Shown piece by piece: positions 46,475 through 55,622 of a stretch of DNA of 64,000 nucleotides. Below the pieces are notes generated by a model, which saw only the letters and a list, made by a program, of their open reading frames with translations, ran no database searches and was not told the DNA's origin. Made by a program: the position numbers and the translations under genes. Each line of letters begins with the position of its first letter. Positions within the stretch are counted from its first letter, which is position 1. Origin of the DNA: Propionivibrio dicarboxylicus (lineage in GTDB: Bacteria > Pseudomonadota > Gammaproteobacteria > Burkholderiales > Rhodocyclaceae); the NCBI RefSeq assembly GCF_900099695.1, contig NZ_FNCY01000001.1, positions 1 through 64,000 of the forward strand, given 5' to 3'.

Positions 46475-48862
46475 ATGATTTTTCCAACGGCCTGGGCCGA
46501 CGCGATTCGTCCGGCATGGCAACGCTTGCGCGCCCTGGCGACGCCGATCCTGCTGAGCGCGTACGCGCGGCTGCGCCACCCGACGCGACGCGGCATCGCC
46601 CTGACCCTCGCCGCCGGTCCGCTAGCGCTGCTGCTCTATGCCATCGTCCTGATTCCGTTCACGCCGAGCATCCGCGACATCCGCAATGCGACGAGCGAGC
46701 ACCCGGCCCAGATCCTGTCGGCCGATGGCAAGAAGCTTGCCGAACTGCGGCTGGCCAACCGCCAATGGGTCCGGCTCGCCGACATCTCGCCGCACGTCAT
46801 CGATGCCCTGCTCGCCACCGAGGACCACCGCTTCTACGAGCACCACGGACTCGATTTCTTTCGCACCGGCGCCGCCCTCGTCCGCACGCTCGGCGGCGAT
46901 CGCCAGGGCGGCTCGACGCTGACGCAGCAACTGGCGCGCAACCTTTATCCCGACGACATCGGCCGCGCAGCGACGCTGACGCGCAAGCTCAAGGAAGCGA
47001 TCACCGCGCTCAAGATCGAAGCCGTCCATGACAAGGACGACATTCTCGAAACCTATCTCAACACGGTGCCCTTCCTCTACAACGCCTTTGGCATAGAGAT
47101 GGCGGCACGCACCTACTTCGACACCTCCGCCAAACGTCTCGACCTGGTACAGAGCGCAACGCTGGTCGGCATGCTCAAGGGCAACAGCTACTACAACCCG
47201 GTGCTCAACCCCGAGCGTTCGCTGCAACGCCGCAACACCGTGCTGGCCCAGATGGTCCGCCGCGAAAAACTCAAGCCGGCGCGCTACGAGATCCTGAAAA
47301 AGGTGCCGCTCAACCTCGACTTCGAGCGCCAGTTCGAGAAGTCCGGCGCGGCGCCGCACATGACCCAGATCCTGCGCAAATGGCTGATCGCCTGGGCTGA
47401 CCGCAACGACTACAACCTGTACAACGACGGCCTCGTCATCCGCACGACGCTCGATTCGCGCCTGCAGGCCTTCGCCAATCAGGCCGTCGCGCGCCAGGGC
47501 CTGACGCTGCAGGCAATCGCCGACGGCGCCTGGCCGCGCTCGGCCTGGCAGGCGAAGCATCCGACCGTGCAGGCTTTCATCCGCGAAACGGCCGAGTACC
47601 GGGCCGCCCGCGCCGCCGGCGCGACGCACGAACAGGCGATCCGGAAACTGGCGGCCAATCCCGCCTTCCTGCTCAACCTGCGGCAGCAGAAAACGCTGAT
47701 CGAATCCGGCTTCCTCGCGCTCGACCCCAACACCGGCGCCGTGCGCGCCTGGGTCGGCGGCCGCGACTTCGAAAAGGATGCCTTCGACCACGTCCAGCAA
47801 GCGCGGCGCCAACCCGGGTCGACCTTCAAGCCTTTCGTCTACGGCGAAGCCTTCCGCCAGGGCATCCCACCCGACAGCACGCTCGTCGACCGCGCCGTCG
47901 AGATCCCGGTCGGCCGGCACGAAATCTGGCGCCCAAGCGATGGCAAGCCGCCGAGCGAACAGCCGATGACGCTGCGCGACGGACTCGCGCAATCGAAGAA
48001 CACGATCACCGCCCAACTCATGCAGCAAGTCGGCCCGGCCAAGGTCATCCGCCTCGCCCGTGCGCTCGGCGTGCGCCAGAGCCCGCTCGAAGCCGTCCCG
48101 TCGTTGGCGCTCGGCACGAGTCCGGTGTCGCTCAAGGAAATGGTCGCGGCCTACGCCGCGATCGCCGGCGGCGGTCGCTATCGCGCCCCCTATCTGATCA
48201 CGCGCATCGAGGACCGCAACGGACGCATGCTCGAGGAATTCGCGCCGGCCGCGCCGGAACGCGCGCTCGACGAGACGACCGACTACGCGCTGCTCGACGC
48301 GCTACGCGGCGTCATCGATCGTGGCACCGGCATCGCCATCCGCAATCGCTTCGGCATCCGCGCCGACGTCGCCGGCAAGACCGGCACGACGCAGGACAAC
48401 GCCGACGGCTGGTTCATCCTGATGCACCCGCAACTCGTCGCCGGCGCCTGGGTCGGCTTCAACGATCCGCGCATTACGCTGCGCAGCGACTACTGGGGCC
48501 AAGGCGCGCACAGCGCTCTGCCGATCGTCGGCGAAGTCTTCAGCAGCGCGCTGCGCACCCGGCTGATCGACGAGCGCCAGCGCTTTACCGCGCCGGACGA
48601 TCGCAGCCTCTGGCAGCGTCTCGTCATCCAGGTATCGCAGTGGGCTGAAAAGCTCGCGCCGACCTGGTTCGGGCCGCCGCCACCGCCGCCGCGCAAGACC
48701 TCCCCGCCGAAGCCATCGACCAGCGAACCGACCGAGGAGGCCGATCCGCTGCAGGAAGTCATCGACCGCATCATCGCCGAAGACACGCAGGAGGCATCCG
48801 CCAAGAGCGTTCCGCCGGCGCCACCGCCAACAACACCGGAACCGCCGGGCGCACAAGACTGA
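46475..48862 (+). CDS. Class A penicillin-binding protein (bifunctional glycosyltransferase/transpeptidase)
   Basis: The protein has 795 aa. N-terminal membrane helix (about residues 45-66), glycosyltransferase domain (EDHRFYEHHG, RQGGSTLTQQLARNL), then transpeptidase domain with the SXXK motif STFK, SKN in AQSKNT and KTGTTQD. It makes and cross-links peptidoglycan. The C-terminus is a Pro/Glu-rich tail. It is nearest to PBP1A-like proteins but the frame is simpler, so I give no symbol. Both flanks carry inverted copies of the same palindromic repeat. Confidence 0.9.
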   Translation: MIFPTAWADAIRPAWQRLRALATPILLSAYARLRHPTRRGIALTLAAGPLALLLYAIVLIPFTPSIRDIRNATSEHPAQILSADGKKLAELRLANRQWVRLADISPHVIDALLATEDHRFYEHHGLDFFRTGAALVRTLGGDRQGGSTLTQQLARNLYPDDIGRAATLTRKLKEAITALKIEAVHDKDDILETYLNTVPFLYNAFGIEMAARTYFDTSAKRLDLVQSATLVGMLKGNSYYNPVLNPERSLQRRNTVLAQMVRREKLKPARYEILKKVPLNLDFERQFEKSGAAPHMTQILRKWLIAWADRNDYNLYNDGLVIRTTLDSRLQAFANQAVARQGLTLQAIADGAWPRSAWQAKHPTVQAFIRETAEYRAARAAGATHEQAIRKLAANPAFLLNLRQQKTLIESGFLALDPNTGAVRAWVGGRDFEKDAFDHVQQARRQPGSTFKPFVYGEAFRQGIPPDSTLVDRAVEIPVGRHEIWRPSDGKPPSEQPMTLRDGLAQSKNTITAQLMQQVGPAKVIRLARALGVRQSPLEAVPSLALGTSPVSLKEMVAAYAAIAGGGRYRAPYLITRIEDRNGRMLEEFAPAAPERALDETTDYALLDALRGVIDRGTGIAIRNRFGIRADVAGKTGTTQDNADGWFILMHPQLVAGAWVGFNDPRITLRSDYWGQGAHSALPIVGEVFSSALRTRLIDERQRFTAPDDRSLWQRLVIQVSQWAEKLAPTWFGPPPPPPRKTSPPKPSTSEPTEEADPLQEVIDRIIAEDTQEASAKSVPPAPPPTTPEPPGAQD

Positions 48863-48905
48863 GGCCGGAAAAACCTCCGGCCGCGCCCGGCCCGGCACCG
48901 GCCTT

Positions 48906-49085
48906 AGAGCCTATTTCGGCAGGGCTCGCGGGCCGCGTTGTCGATAGGGGCGGATGGATGCAAGGCGCGAGGCGCAGCGCATGGTTGTTCCATGCGCAAG
49001 CGGAGCAACGCCGCAGACACCGCCCCTATCGGCAACCCGAAGGGCCGTCGGCGCGGCCCACGATCCCTACCGAAACAGGCTCTTA
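48906..49085 (-). repeat. Palindromic dispersed repeat, copy B (full)
   Basis: About 180 bp, with terminal inverted repeats: the plus-strand start AGAGCCTATTTCGGCAGGG and, on the minus strand from 49084, AAGAGCCTGTTTCGGTAGGG. It could fold into one long hairpin. It is the reverse complement of copy A over the central region, which includes TGTCTGCGGCGTTGCTCCGC. It abuts the stop codon of the FAH gene, which ends at 49083. Confidence 0.8.
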
Positions 49086-49928
49086 GCCGGCCACCACCAC
49101 CTGCCGCTGCTGCCCGAGCCCGGCCACGCCGAGTTCGACGACGTCGCCGACCTTGAGGAATTGCGGCGGCTTGCAGCCCAGGCCGACGCCCGGCGGCGTA
49201 CCGGTGATGATGAGATCGCCGGGTTCCAGCGTCATCACGCGGCTGCAGTAGGCGACCAGTTCATCGCACTTGAAAATCATCTTCGCGGTATTGCCGGTCT
49301 GCCGCCGCACGCCATTGACATTGAGCCACATGTCGAGACATTGCGGGTCGGCAATCTCGTCGCGCGTCACCAGCCACGGGCCGACCGGGCCGAAGGTATC
49401 GAAACCCTTGCCCTTGCTCCACTGGCCGCCGCTGCGATCGATCTGGAAACCGCGTTCGGAGATGTCGTTGGCGAGCACGTAACCGGCCACATAATCGAGC
49501 GCCGTCTCGCGCGACACCTGGCGCGCCCGACGTCCAATGACGATACCGAGTTCGACTTCCCAGTCGAGCTTGGTCGCTTCGGCTGGCATGATCGTGTCAT
49601 CGTTCGGGCCGCACAGGCAGCTCAGCCACTTGGTAAACATCGTCGGCTCGACCGGCAGGGGCATGCCCGACTCGGCGGCGTGATCGCTGTAATTGAGGCC
49701 GATCGCGACGTACTTGCCGATACCGCTCCAGGGCACGCCCAAGCGCGGATTCCCGGCGACCTTGGGCAGGCGCTCGGGATCGATGGCGCGCAGCACGTCG
49801 AGCGCCGCCGGCGCCAGCACCCGCGGCGTCAGATCGTCAAGCAGCCCGGAGAGATCGCGAATCGTCCCGGCAGCATCGAGCAGCCCCGGCTTTTCCTGGC
49901 CCGGCGGGCCATAACGCAAGAGTTTCAC
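49083..49928 (-). CDS. Fumarylacetoacetate hydrolase family protein
   Basis: The protein has 281 aa. The C-terminal FAH domain has metal-ligand motifs WEVELGIVIG and VAGYVLANDIS, DRSGGQWSKGKGFDTFGP and EPGDLIITGTPPGVGLG. This subgroup includes 2-keto-4-pentenoate hydratase-like and acylpyruvate hydrolase enzymes, so the substrate is open. The start has AAGGGAA before the ATG at 49928. No catabolic partner genes are nearby. Confidence 0.88.
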   Translation of the reverse strand: MKLLRYGPPGQEKPGLLDAAGTIRDLSGLLDDLTPRVLAPAALDVLRAIDPERLPKVAGNPRLGVPWSGIGKYVAIGLNYSDHAAESGMPLPVEPTMFTKWLSCLCGPNDDTIMPAEATKLDWEVELGIVIGRRARQVSRETALDYVAGYVLANDISERGFQIDRSGGQWSKGKGFDTFGPVGPWLVTRDEIADPQCLDMWLNVNGVRRQTGNTAKMIFKCDELVAYCSRVMTLEPGDLIITGTPPGVGLGCKPPQFLKVGDVVELGVAGLGQQRQVVVAG

Positions 49929-50031
49929 GGCAGTTCCCTTTCAGAGTGGACAGGGCGATGAACAGCGCGTCATCGCATCGGCATCATTATAGGAGCATAT
50001 TCCGCCGACGGTGCCGGCGCGTCGGACCCGG

Positions 50032-50382
50032 TCACGCGCCGGCCGGATGCAGCCGCGTCCAGGCGATCAGCACGACAGCGGCGCAGGCCATCCAGGCGGC
50101 TGTCGCCCAGGCCAGCGTGCTGACCAGCGCCAGGCGCACGCTGAGCCAATAGACGACGACAAGATACACCGCGTAAGGAATCAGCGACCACAGCCCGAAC
50201 AGCGCCGTCGTGCGCAGGTCGGCCGCCGAACGCTCGACGCCGACGATGTAGTGGGCAATCAGGGCGAAGGTCGGGAACAAGGGCACCAGACCGGCGACAA
50301 AAAAACTCTTCGACTTCGACAGGAGCGCGATCACCAGCACAGCGGCGGCGCCGAGCAGACATTTCAGGAAGAGGGCCAACAC
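50032..50382 (-). CDS. glpM: GlpM-family membrane protein
   Basis: The protein has 116 aa, with about four membrane helices and the GlpM pattern (LFLKCLLGAAAVLVIALLS, LVPLFPTFALIAHY). GlpM was linked to alginate production in Pseudomonas, but the molecular role is unknown. A GTG start at 50382 is preferred: GAGG lies five bases upstream and the helix then begins at the usual place. It lies directly after the response regulator stop (50390), likely the same transcript. Confidence 0.78.
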   Translation of the reverse strand: MLALFLKCLLGAAAVLVIALLSKSKSFFVAGLVPLFPTFALIAHYIVGVERSAADLRTTALFGLWSLIPYAVYLVVVYWLSVRLALVSTLAWATAAWMACAAVVLIAWTRLHPAGA

Positions 50383-50389
50383 GCGAACC

Positions 50390-51523
50390 TCAATGCCCTT
50401 TCCCGAGGGCATGGTTCAAACGCCCGCGCAAAGCCGCCAGGGTCTTCTCGATCTCCCCGCCGAAATCGTAGAGCTCGACCAGACGATCGGTTTTCGTCTC
50501 GATGATCGCCTGAATGGCATCCTCCTGCGCCTCGCTCATGCCAAGACTCGCAAAGACGCCGCGCAATTCGTCCTGCAACTGGTAGATGGTCGTCGCCCCG
50601 AGCTCATGCGCCAGCCGATATTTTTCGCCCGAATCGTGCATGACCCGCGCCAGTCCCTGCAAGACCTCGCCGATATCCGCCTTGGCCGCATCGCGCTCCG
50701 AACGCATCTGCAGCGCCTGCAAGCGCGCCTCCAGCGTCTCGACGGCAATCGCCAGGTGGTCGCGCAGACGGCCGCACAAGTCCGGATCCTCGATCGGCAT
50801 ATTGCTGACCAGTACCGTCGCATGCTCGAAATTGAACGCTGCGCGGTTCTTGAACGTGGCGATGCTGCCGAGCGTGCGCACATGGGCGATGATCGACGCT
50901 TCGAGCGGCGTCACCTGCCCCTGATGATCGACGGTCATTTCCTCGCCGGCCAACCGGAACTGCACAGCGCCCTTCAACCCGAAGCTGCTTAACAGATCGA
51001 GGACCGCGGCGGCCACCGCGTCGAGTTGTTCGCACACATTGAGCGCCCGCAGGAACTTGACGAGCACGGCATATTCATCGAGGTTAGACATCACCAGCGA
51101 GGTGAGCATCTCGGATTCGTCGAGCTGGCCGCGCAAGCGGGATTTTTCCTCGCTGACCCGCTGCACGATTTCGATCTTCTTCTTGACCTCGGGGAAGCTG
51201 AAGGGCTTGGCGATGAAATCGGCCCCACCGGCATCGTAGCCGGCCAGACGCGATTCCAGATCGTCGAGCGCCGAAACGAAAATGACGGGCACATGCTGCG
51301 TCGTCGCGTTGGCCTTGATGTGGCGGCACAGCGTAAAGCCGTCCATTTCCGGCATATCGACGTCAAGGAGCAACAAATCCGGCAGCTTTTGCCGCATCCG
51401 GTCCAGACAAGCGCTGCCCGACGCGAAAGACTCGACGTCGTAAATTTTCTCGAGCGCCGACTCGAGAATGCGTCGATTGACACTGGCATCATCGACGACA
51501 AACACCTTGTATCCGCTATCCAT
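50390..51523 (-). CDS. Response regulator with C-terminal helical domain of unknown function
   Basis: The protein has 377 aa. N-terminal receiver domain (residues 1-125: VFVVDDASVNRRIL, phospho-acceptor Asp in LLLLDVDMPEMDGF, lysine in FIAKPFSF), then a coiled segment and a long region without a known output family. GGGGAGG 2 nt before ATG at 51523 fixes the start. No kinase gene is adjacent. Confidence 0.85.
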   Translation of the reverse strand: MDSGYKVFVVDDASVNRRILESALEKIYDVESFASGSACLDRMRQKLPDLLLLDVDMPEMDGFTLCRHIKANATTQHVPVIFVSALDDLESRLAGYDAGGADFIAKPFSFPEVKKKIEIVQRVSEEKSRLRGQLDESEMLTSLVMSNLDEYAVLVKFLRALNVCEQLDAVAAAVLDLLSSFGLKGAVQFRLAGEEMTVDHQGQVTPLEASIIAHVRTLGSIATFKNRAAFNFEHATVLVSNMPIEDPDLCGRLRDHLAIAVETLEARLQALQMRSERDAAKADIGEVLQGLARVMHDSGEKYRLAHELGATTIYQLQDELRGVFASLGMSEAQEDAIQAIIETKTDRLVELYDFGGEIEKTLAALRGRLNHALGKGH

Positions 51524-51755
51524 AACCTCCCCTGGAACGCCCCGACACCCGACCGCCAGGCCGGGAAAACTACGATGCGCCGAGCAGGATACACCGGCGC
51601 GCGCCTTCCTGCACCTGCCCGGATGCAGCGGCCACACGCACCGCGTGCCAGCGCTGTCTGAACACGCCATCGCCGACCCGCGAACACAGCTGACCGGCAT
51701 TCGCAATACGCCTCGAAGCGCCCGCCGCTGCTAACGCGTCAGCATACGCCAGGCG
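51524..51755. other. Gene-free part of the spacer, mostly upstream of the candidate sRNA
   Basis: Holds the leader of the response regulator (minus) and then GC-rich DNA without a family-like open frame. No promoter for the response regulator can be named with confidence. The -35/-10 pair of the candidate sRNA follows directly and is entered separately. Confidence 0.4.
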
Positions 51756-51784
51756 ATTACATAGCGTTACGAAACGAGAATAAT
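51756..51784 (+). promoter_or_regulatory. Candidate sigma-70 promoter of the sRNA
   Basis: ATTACA (51756-51761) and AATAAT (51779-51784) are separated by 17 bases; four of six and five of six bases match consensus. The predicted start is about 51791. Confidence 0.5.
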
Positions 51785-51790
51785 TCCCAC

Positions 51791-51925
51791 ACAGACGCAA
51801 GCAACGAGGCTCGGTAGACTCGTTTCCATTGCTTCAGCATCCCCTGCTGACAATGTTTGACCCTCCCTGACTCATCGCAATGATGAGATTTATGTCCCGT
51901 GCCACACCGGCACGGGATTTTTTTT
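51791..51925 (+). ncRNA. Candidate small regulatory RNA, about 135 nt
   Basis: No protein frame. Four perfect stems follow one another: AACGAG/CTCGTT (51803-51808 with 51819-51824), CAGCA/TGCTG (51835-51839 with 51845-51849), CTCATC/GATGAG (51871-51876 with 51882-51887) and a terminator stem. A single-stranded CCCTCCC stretch around 51861 could pair with ribosome-binding sites. The strand is set by the terminator with eight T, for which no protein-coding gene is available on this strand in the preceding 3 kb. Confidence 0.55.
51896..51925 (+). terminator. Rho-independent terminator of the candidate sRNA
   Basis: CCCGTGCC (51896-51903) pairs with GGCACGGG (51909-51916), five-base loop ACACC, followed by A and eight T (51918-51925). 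The T-run shows plus-strand direction. Confidence 0.92.
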
Positions 51926-51927
51926 GC

Positions 51928-52593
51928 TCAGTCGCCGCGTTCGTCGGCCCCGAGTTCACCCGCCCATTCGCGCAGAAAGCGCGCGACGAAATCGGCCATG
52001 TAGGCATGCCGGGCAGCCGCCAGGCGTCGACCGCTGGCGGTATTCATCCGATCCTTGAGCAGGAACAGCTTTTCGTGGAAGTGGTTGAGGCTGGTGCCCT
52101 TCGCCGTTTTATATGCCTGCGCCGTCGCGTGCAGCACCGGCGGCATCGCCGGATCGTAGAGCGGCCGGCCAGCATGGCCACCGTAGGCGAAGCAGCGGGC
52201 GATGCCGATGGCGCCGAGCGCGTCGAGCCGATCGGCATCCTGAACGCAGGCGCCTTCGAGCGAACGCATCGGCGTCGCCACCCCGGCCCCCTTGAAAGAG
52301 ATCGTCGCGACAATGTCGACGACCGGCGCAATCAGCGCTTCGGGCGCCCCCTCCTCGCGCAACAGGCGCTCGGCTTCGCGCGGGCCGACCGACTCGTCGC
52401 CGCCATGAAATTTCCAGTCGGCAATGTCGTGGACGAGCGCACCGAGTTCGGCGACCTCGACGTCGGCCCCCTCTTCGCGCGCCAGCCCCTGCGCCAGCTG
52501 CCAGACACGGCGGATGTGGTGCCAGTCGTGCCCGGATCCTTCTCCGGCAAAGCGGGTTTCGATGCGGGCAGCGACACGTTCAACCAGGCTCAT
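51928..52593 (-). CDS. HD-domain phosphohydrolase
   Basis: The protein has 221 aa. Metal-binding HD residues are in GHDWHHIRRVW and ALVHDIADWKFHGG. The subfamily (YedJ-like) acts on nucleotides or phosphorylated small molecules; the substrate is unknown. GGAGG 6 nt before ATG at 52593 supports the start. The ATG overlaps the stop of the deacetylase-like gene by four bases, so the two are coupled. Confidence 0.87.
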   Translation of the reverse strand: MSLVERVAARIETRFAGEGSGHDWHHIRRVWQLAQGLAREEGADVEVAELGALVHDIADWKFHGGDESVGPREAERLLREEGAPEALIAPVVDIVATISFKGAGVATPMRSLEGACVQDADRLDALGAIGIARCFAYGGHAGRPLYDPAMPPVLHATAQAYKTAKGTSLNHFHEKLFLLKDRMNTASGRRLAAARHAYMADFVARFLREWAGELGADERGD

Positions 52594-53645
52594 GCGGGGC
52601 CTCCGGGGCAAGATTCTTCGAAGCCGTCGAGCACACCGGCGGCATTGACGCCAAGCGCGGCGACGGCGTAACCGCCTTCAAGAATGAAAGCGGTCGGTAA
52701 ATTCTGGCGCCGCAGGCAGCGGCCCAGCTGCCGAAAATCGGCGGCCTGCAGCGCAAAGCGCGAGATCGGATCGCCAGCGTAGGTATCGAGTCCGAGCGAG
52801 ACGACGAGCGCCTCCGGCCGGAACCCGGCGATGCGCGCCAGCGCCACATCCAGCGCCGAAAACCAGTCGGCGACGGAACTTCCGGCCGGCAGCGGCAAAT
52901 TGAGATTGAAACCGGCGCCGGCGCCGCTGCCGGTCTCGTCGGCATGGCCGAGATAGAACGGATACTCGCTGCGCGGATCGCCGTGGATGGAGACAAAAAG
53001 CACGTCGGCTCGGTCGTAGAACAGACTCTGCGTGCCGTTGCCGTGGTGATAATCGACGTCGAGGATGGCGACGCGCCGGCAGCCGGCCTCGCGCAGGGCT
53101 TCGGCGGCGACTGCCGCATGGTTGAGAAAACAGTAGCCGCCCATGAAGTCTCGCCCGGCGTGGTGTCCCGGCGGACGCCCGGCGCTGAACACACCGACCT
53201 CGCCGGCGCCGAGACAAGCCACCGCGCTGACCGCCGCGTCGGCCGCCTGCTTGGCGGCAAGCCAGGTACCGGCGCTGATCGGTGTGCCGTTGTCGAAAGA
53301 ATACAGGCCGAGCTGGGCAATGAAATTCCCGGGTTCGACGTCGCTGCGCAAGCTGCGTACCGGCCACACCGACGGAAACGGCTGCCGCCCGGCATTGTCG
53401 GCGTCGAGCGCCAGCCAGCGCGCCCAGGCGGTTTCGAGGAAGGCGAGGTATGGCGGTGTGTGCACGCGCGCCAGAAACGGCGAACTGTCGCGATCCGGCT
53501 CACGCAGCGCGTGGCCCCGCTGGCGCAGCGCCTCATGAACGATAGCGGCGCGTTCCGGCGTCTCGAAACAGGGAACGCGCTCGCCGCGAAAAATCTCGCA
53601 AGGCGGCGCGTGGCGCGCATGCAGCGGCGGAAAATAAACGATCAT
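52590..53645 (-). CDS. Histone deacetylase/acetylpolyamine amidohydrolase family protein
   Basis: The protein has 351 aa. Zinc-dependent deacetylase fold with RPPGHHAG, DVDYHHGNGT, HGDPRSEYP and LEGGYAVAAL. The sequence is nearest to the acetylpolyamine amidohydrolases of bacteria, but the substrate cannot be fixed. ATG at 53645 (MIVYFPPLHAR) fits the family; the frame runs upstream from a TTG. Coupled to the HD gene by a 4-base overlap. Confidence 0.9.
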   Translation of the reverse strand: MIVYFPPLHARHAPPCEIFRGERVPCFETPERAAIVHEALRQRGHALREPDRDSSPFLARVHTPPYLAFLETAWARWLALDADNAGRQPFPSVWPVRSLRSDVEPGNFIAQLGLYSFDNGTPISAGTWLAAKQAADAAVSAVACLGAGEVGVFSAGRPPGHHAGRDFMGGYCFLNHAAVAAEALREAGCRRVAILDVDYHHGNGTQSLFYDRADVLFVSIHGDPRSEYPFYLGHADETGSGAGAGFNLNLPLPAGSSVADWFSALDVALARIAGFRPEALVVSLGLDTYAGDPISRFALQAADFRQLGRCLRRQNLPTAFILEGGYAVAALGVNAAGVLDGFEESCPGGPA

Positions 53646-53711
53646 CGGCGTCGGCAAGTCCCGGCGGGAAAATCGCCGGGGTGCCCATTCTACGCCGGCG
53701 ACCGCACGACG

Positions 53712-55595
53712 CTAGAGCACCACCTGCGACCCCAGTTCGACGACGCGGTTCGACGGCACGCGGAAGAATGCCGTGATGCTTGTCGCATTGCGGAACATGG
53801 CGGCGAAGAGCAGCACGCGCCAGTACGCCATTTCCTTGCCGAAGCGCGGGATCAGCGTCTCGCGTCCGAGGAAGAACGAGGTGTCCATCATGTCGAAGTC
53901 CAGCCCCACCTCGGCGCAGTGGGTCAGCGCCTCGGGCAGGTCGGGCTCGTCCTTGAAGCCGTACTGGACCGTCACCAGCCAGAAGTCCTGTCCGAGCGGC
54001 TTGACTTCGACCCGGTCGATCTCGGGCACATGCGGCACATCGAAGATGCGGATCGTCACCAGCACCATGCGCTCGTGCAGCACCTTGTAATGCTTCAGGC
54101 TATGCAGCAGCGAACGCGGCACACCTTCGGGACGCCCGGTCAGGAAGACGGCCGTGCCCGGCACGCGCGTGGCGCCGCCGAGCGCAAGACTGTCGATGAA
54201 GGGGGCCAGCGCGATGGACTCCTGCCCGAGCTTCTCGTGCAGGACTTCGCGCCCGCGCTTCCAGGTCGTCAACACGGTGAACACCAGCGCGCCGAAGGCC
54301 AGCGGGAACCAGCCGCCATCGAAGATCTTGGTCGAATTGGCCGAGAAGAAGGCAACGTCGATGAGAACGAAGGGAACGATGCACGAGAGCGCCAACGCCC
54401 GCGACCAACCCCACTGGCGGCGCGCGACGACGAAGGCCAGCAGGTTGGTGATCAGCATGGTGCCGGTCACGGCGATACCGTAGGCCGCGGCCAGATTGCT
54501 CGACGACCCGAAGCCGATGACCAGCGCGATGACGGCAGCAAGCAGCAGCCAGTTGATCGCCGGCAGGTAGATTTGACCGATCTCGCGCTCCGACGTGTGA
54601 CGCACCTCGAAGCGCGGCGAATACCCAAGTTGCATGGCTTGCAAGGTCATCGAGAACGCGCCGGAAATCACCGCCTGCGAGGCGATGATCGTCGCCGCCG
54701 TCGACAAGAGGACCAGCGGCAGCGTCGCCCAGCCTGGCGCCAGCAGGTAGAAGGGATTTTCGATCGCGGACGGATCGGCAAGCAGCAGCGCGCCCTGGCC
54801 GTAGTAATTGACGAGCAGTGCCGGCAACACCAGCCCGCACCAGACGACCTGGATCGGCACGCGACCGAAATGCCCCATGTCGGCATAGAGCGCCTCGCCG
54901 CCGGTCAGTACGAGGACGACGGCGCCAAGCGAAAAGAAGCCGATCCCCGGATGCGCCGCGAGGAAGGCGCCACCCCAGGCCGGATTGAGCGCCCGCAGCA
55001 CGCCCGGCTCGTTGGCGATCGAAGCGAATCCCAGCGCGCAGAGGACCGCGAACCAGAGCATCATCACCGGACCGAAGAGCTTGCCGACGCTGGCCGTGCC
55101 GTGGCGTTGCAGGAGGAAGAGGAAAACCAGGACGACCAGCGCGATCGGGATGACATACGGCTTGAACGCCGGCGTCACGATCTCCAGCCCCTCGACCGCC
55201 GACAGCACCGACACCGCCGGCGTGATGACGCCGTCACCGTAGAACAACGCGGCGCCGAACAGGCCGAGCATCACCAGGATATTGCGTCCTTTCCCCGCCG
55301 GCATGTCGCGCAGGGCCAGCGCCATCAAGGCCATGATGCCGCCTTCGCCGCGATTGTCGGCACGCATGACAAATGAAACATACTTGCCGGTGATGACGAT
55401 CATCAACGCCCAGGTCACCAGCGAGAGAATGCCAAGAACATTATCCGGACTGATTGGCACCGGATGGTGCGCGTTGCCGAACACCTCCTTGAGCGCGTAC
55501 AGGGGACTGGTGCCGATGTCGCCATAGACGACGCCGAGCGCGGCCAGTGCGAGCGAAGCGAATCTCGTCTTGCCGGACGAAGCGGGCTGGTTCAT
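53712..55595 (-). CDS. kup: Low-affinity potassium uptake protein Kup
   Basis: The protein has 627 aa and 12 membrane helices in the first about 450 residues, then a soluble C-terminal region. The N-terminal signature LGVVYGDIGTSPLYALKEVF and the GGEALYADMGHFG and YGDGVITPAVSVLSAVEG segments are clear. It brings in K+ with protons. It lies downstream of a kdpD-like/kdpE pair in the same direction, 27 bases after kdpE, an unusual arrangement. Confidence 0.93.
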   Translation of the reverse strand: MNQPASSGKTRFASLALAALGVVYGDIGTSPLYALKEVFGNAHHPVPISPDNVLGILSLVTWALMIVITGKYVSFVMRADNRGEGGIMALMALALRDMPAGKGRNILVMLGLFGAALFYGDGVITPAVSVLSAVEGLEIVTPAFKPYVIPIALVVLVFLFLLQRHGTASVGKLFGPVMMLWFAVLCALGFASIANEPGVLRALNPAWGGAFLAAHPGIGFFSLGAVVLVLTGGEALYADMGHFGRVPIQVVWCGLVLPALLVNYYGQGALLLADPSAIENPFYLLAPGWATLPLVLLSTAATIIASQAVISGAFSMTLQAMQLGYSPRFEVRHTSEREIGQIYLPAINWLLLAAVIALVIGFGSSSNLAAAYGIAVTGTMLITNLLAFVVARRQWGWSRALALSCIVPFVLIDVAFFSANSTKIFDGGWFPLAFGALVFTVLTTWKRGREVLHEKLGQESIALAPFIDSLALGGATRVPGTAVFLTGRPEGVPRSLLHSLKHYKVLHERMVLVTIRIFDVPHVPEIDRVEVKPLGQDFWLVTVQYGFKDEPDLPEALTHCAEVGLDFDMMDTSFFLGRETLIPRFGKEMAYWRVLLFAAMFRNATSITAFFRVPSNRVVELGSQVVL

Positions 55596-55622
55596 TGAAT
55601 GTTCCCGAGAAATGCGAATTGA

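Noticed and set aside
52944-55376. An 810-codon plus-strand open frame antisense to the deacetylase and kup
   Set aside because: Arg/Gln/His-rich shadow translation without a domain, opposite two conserved genes.
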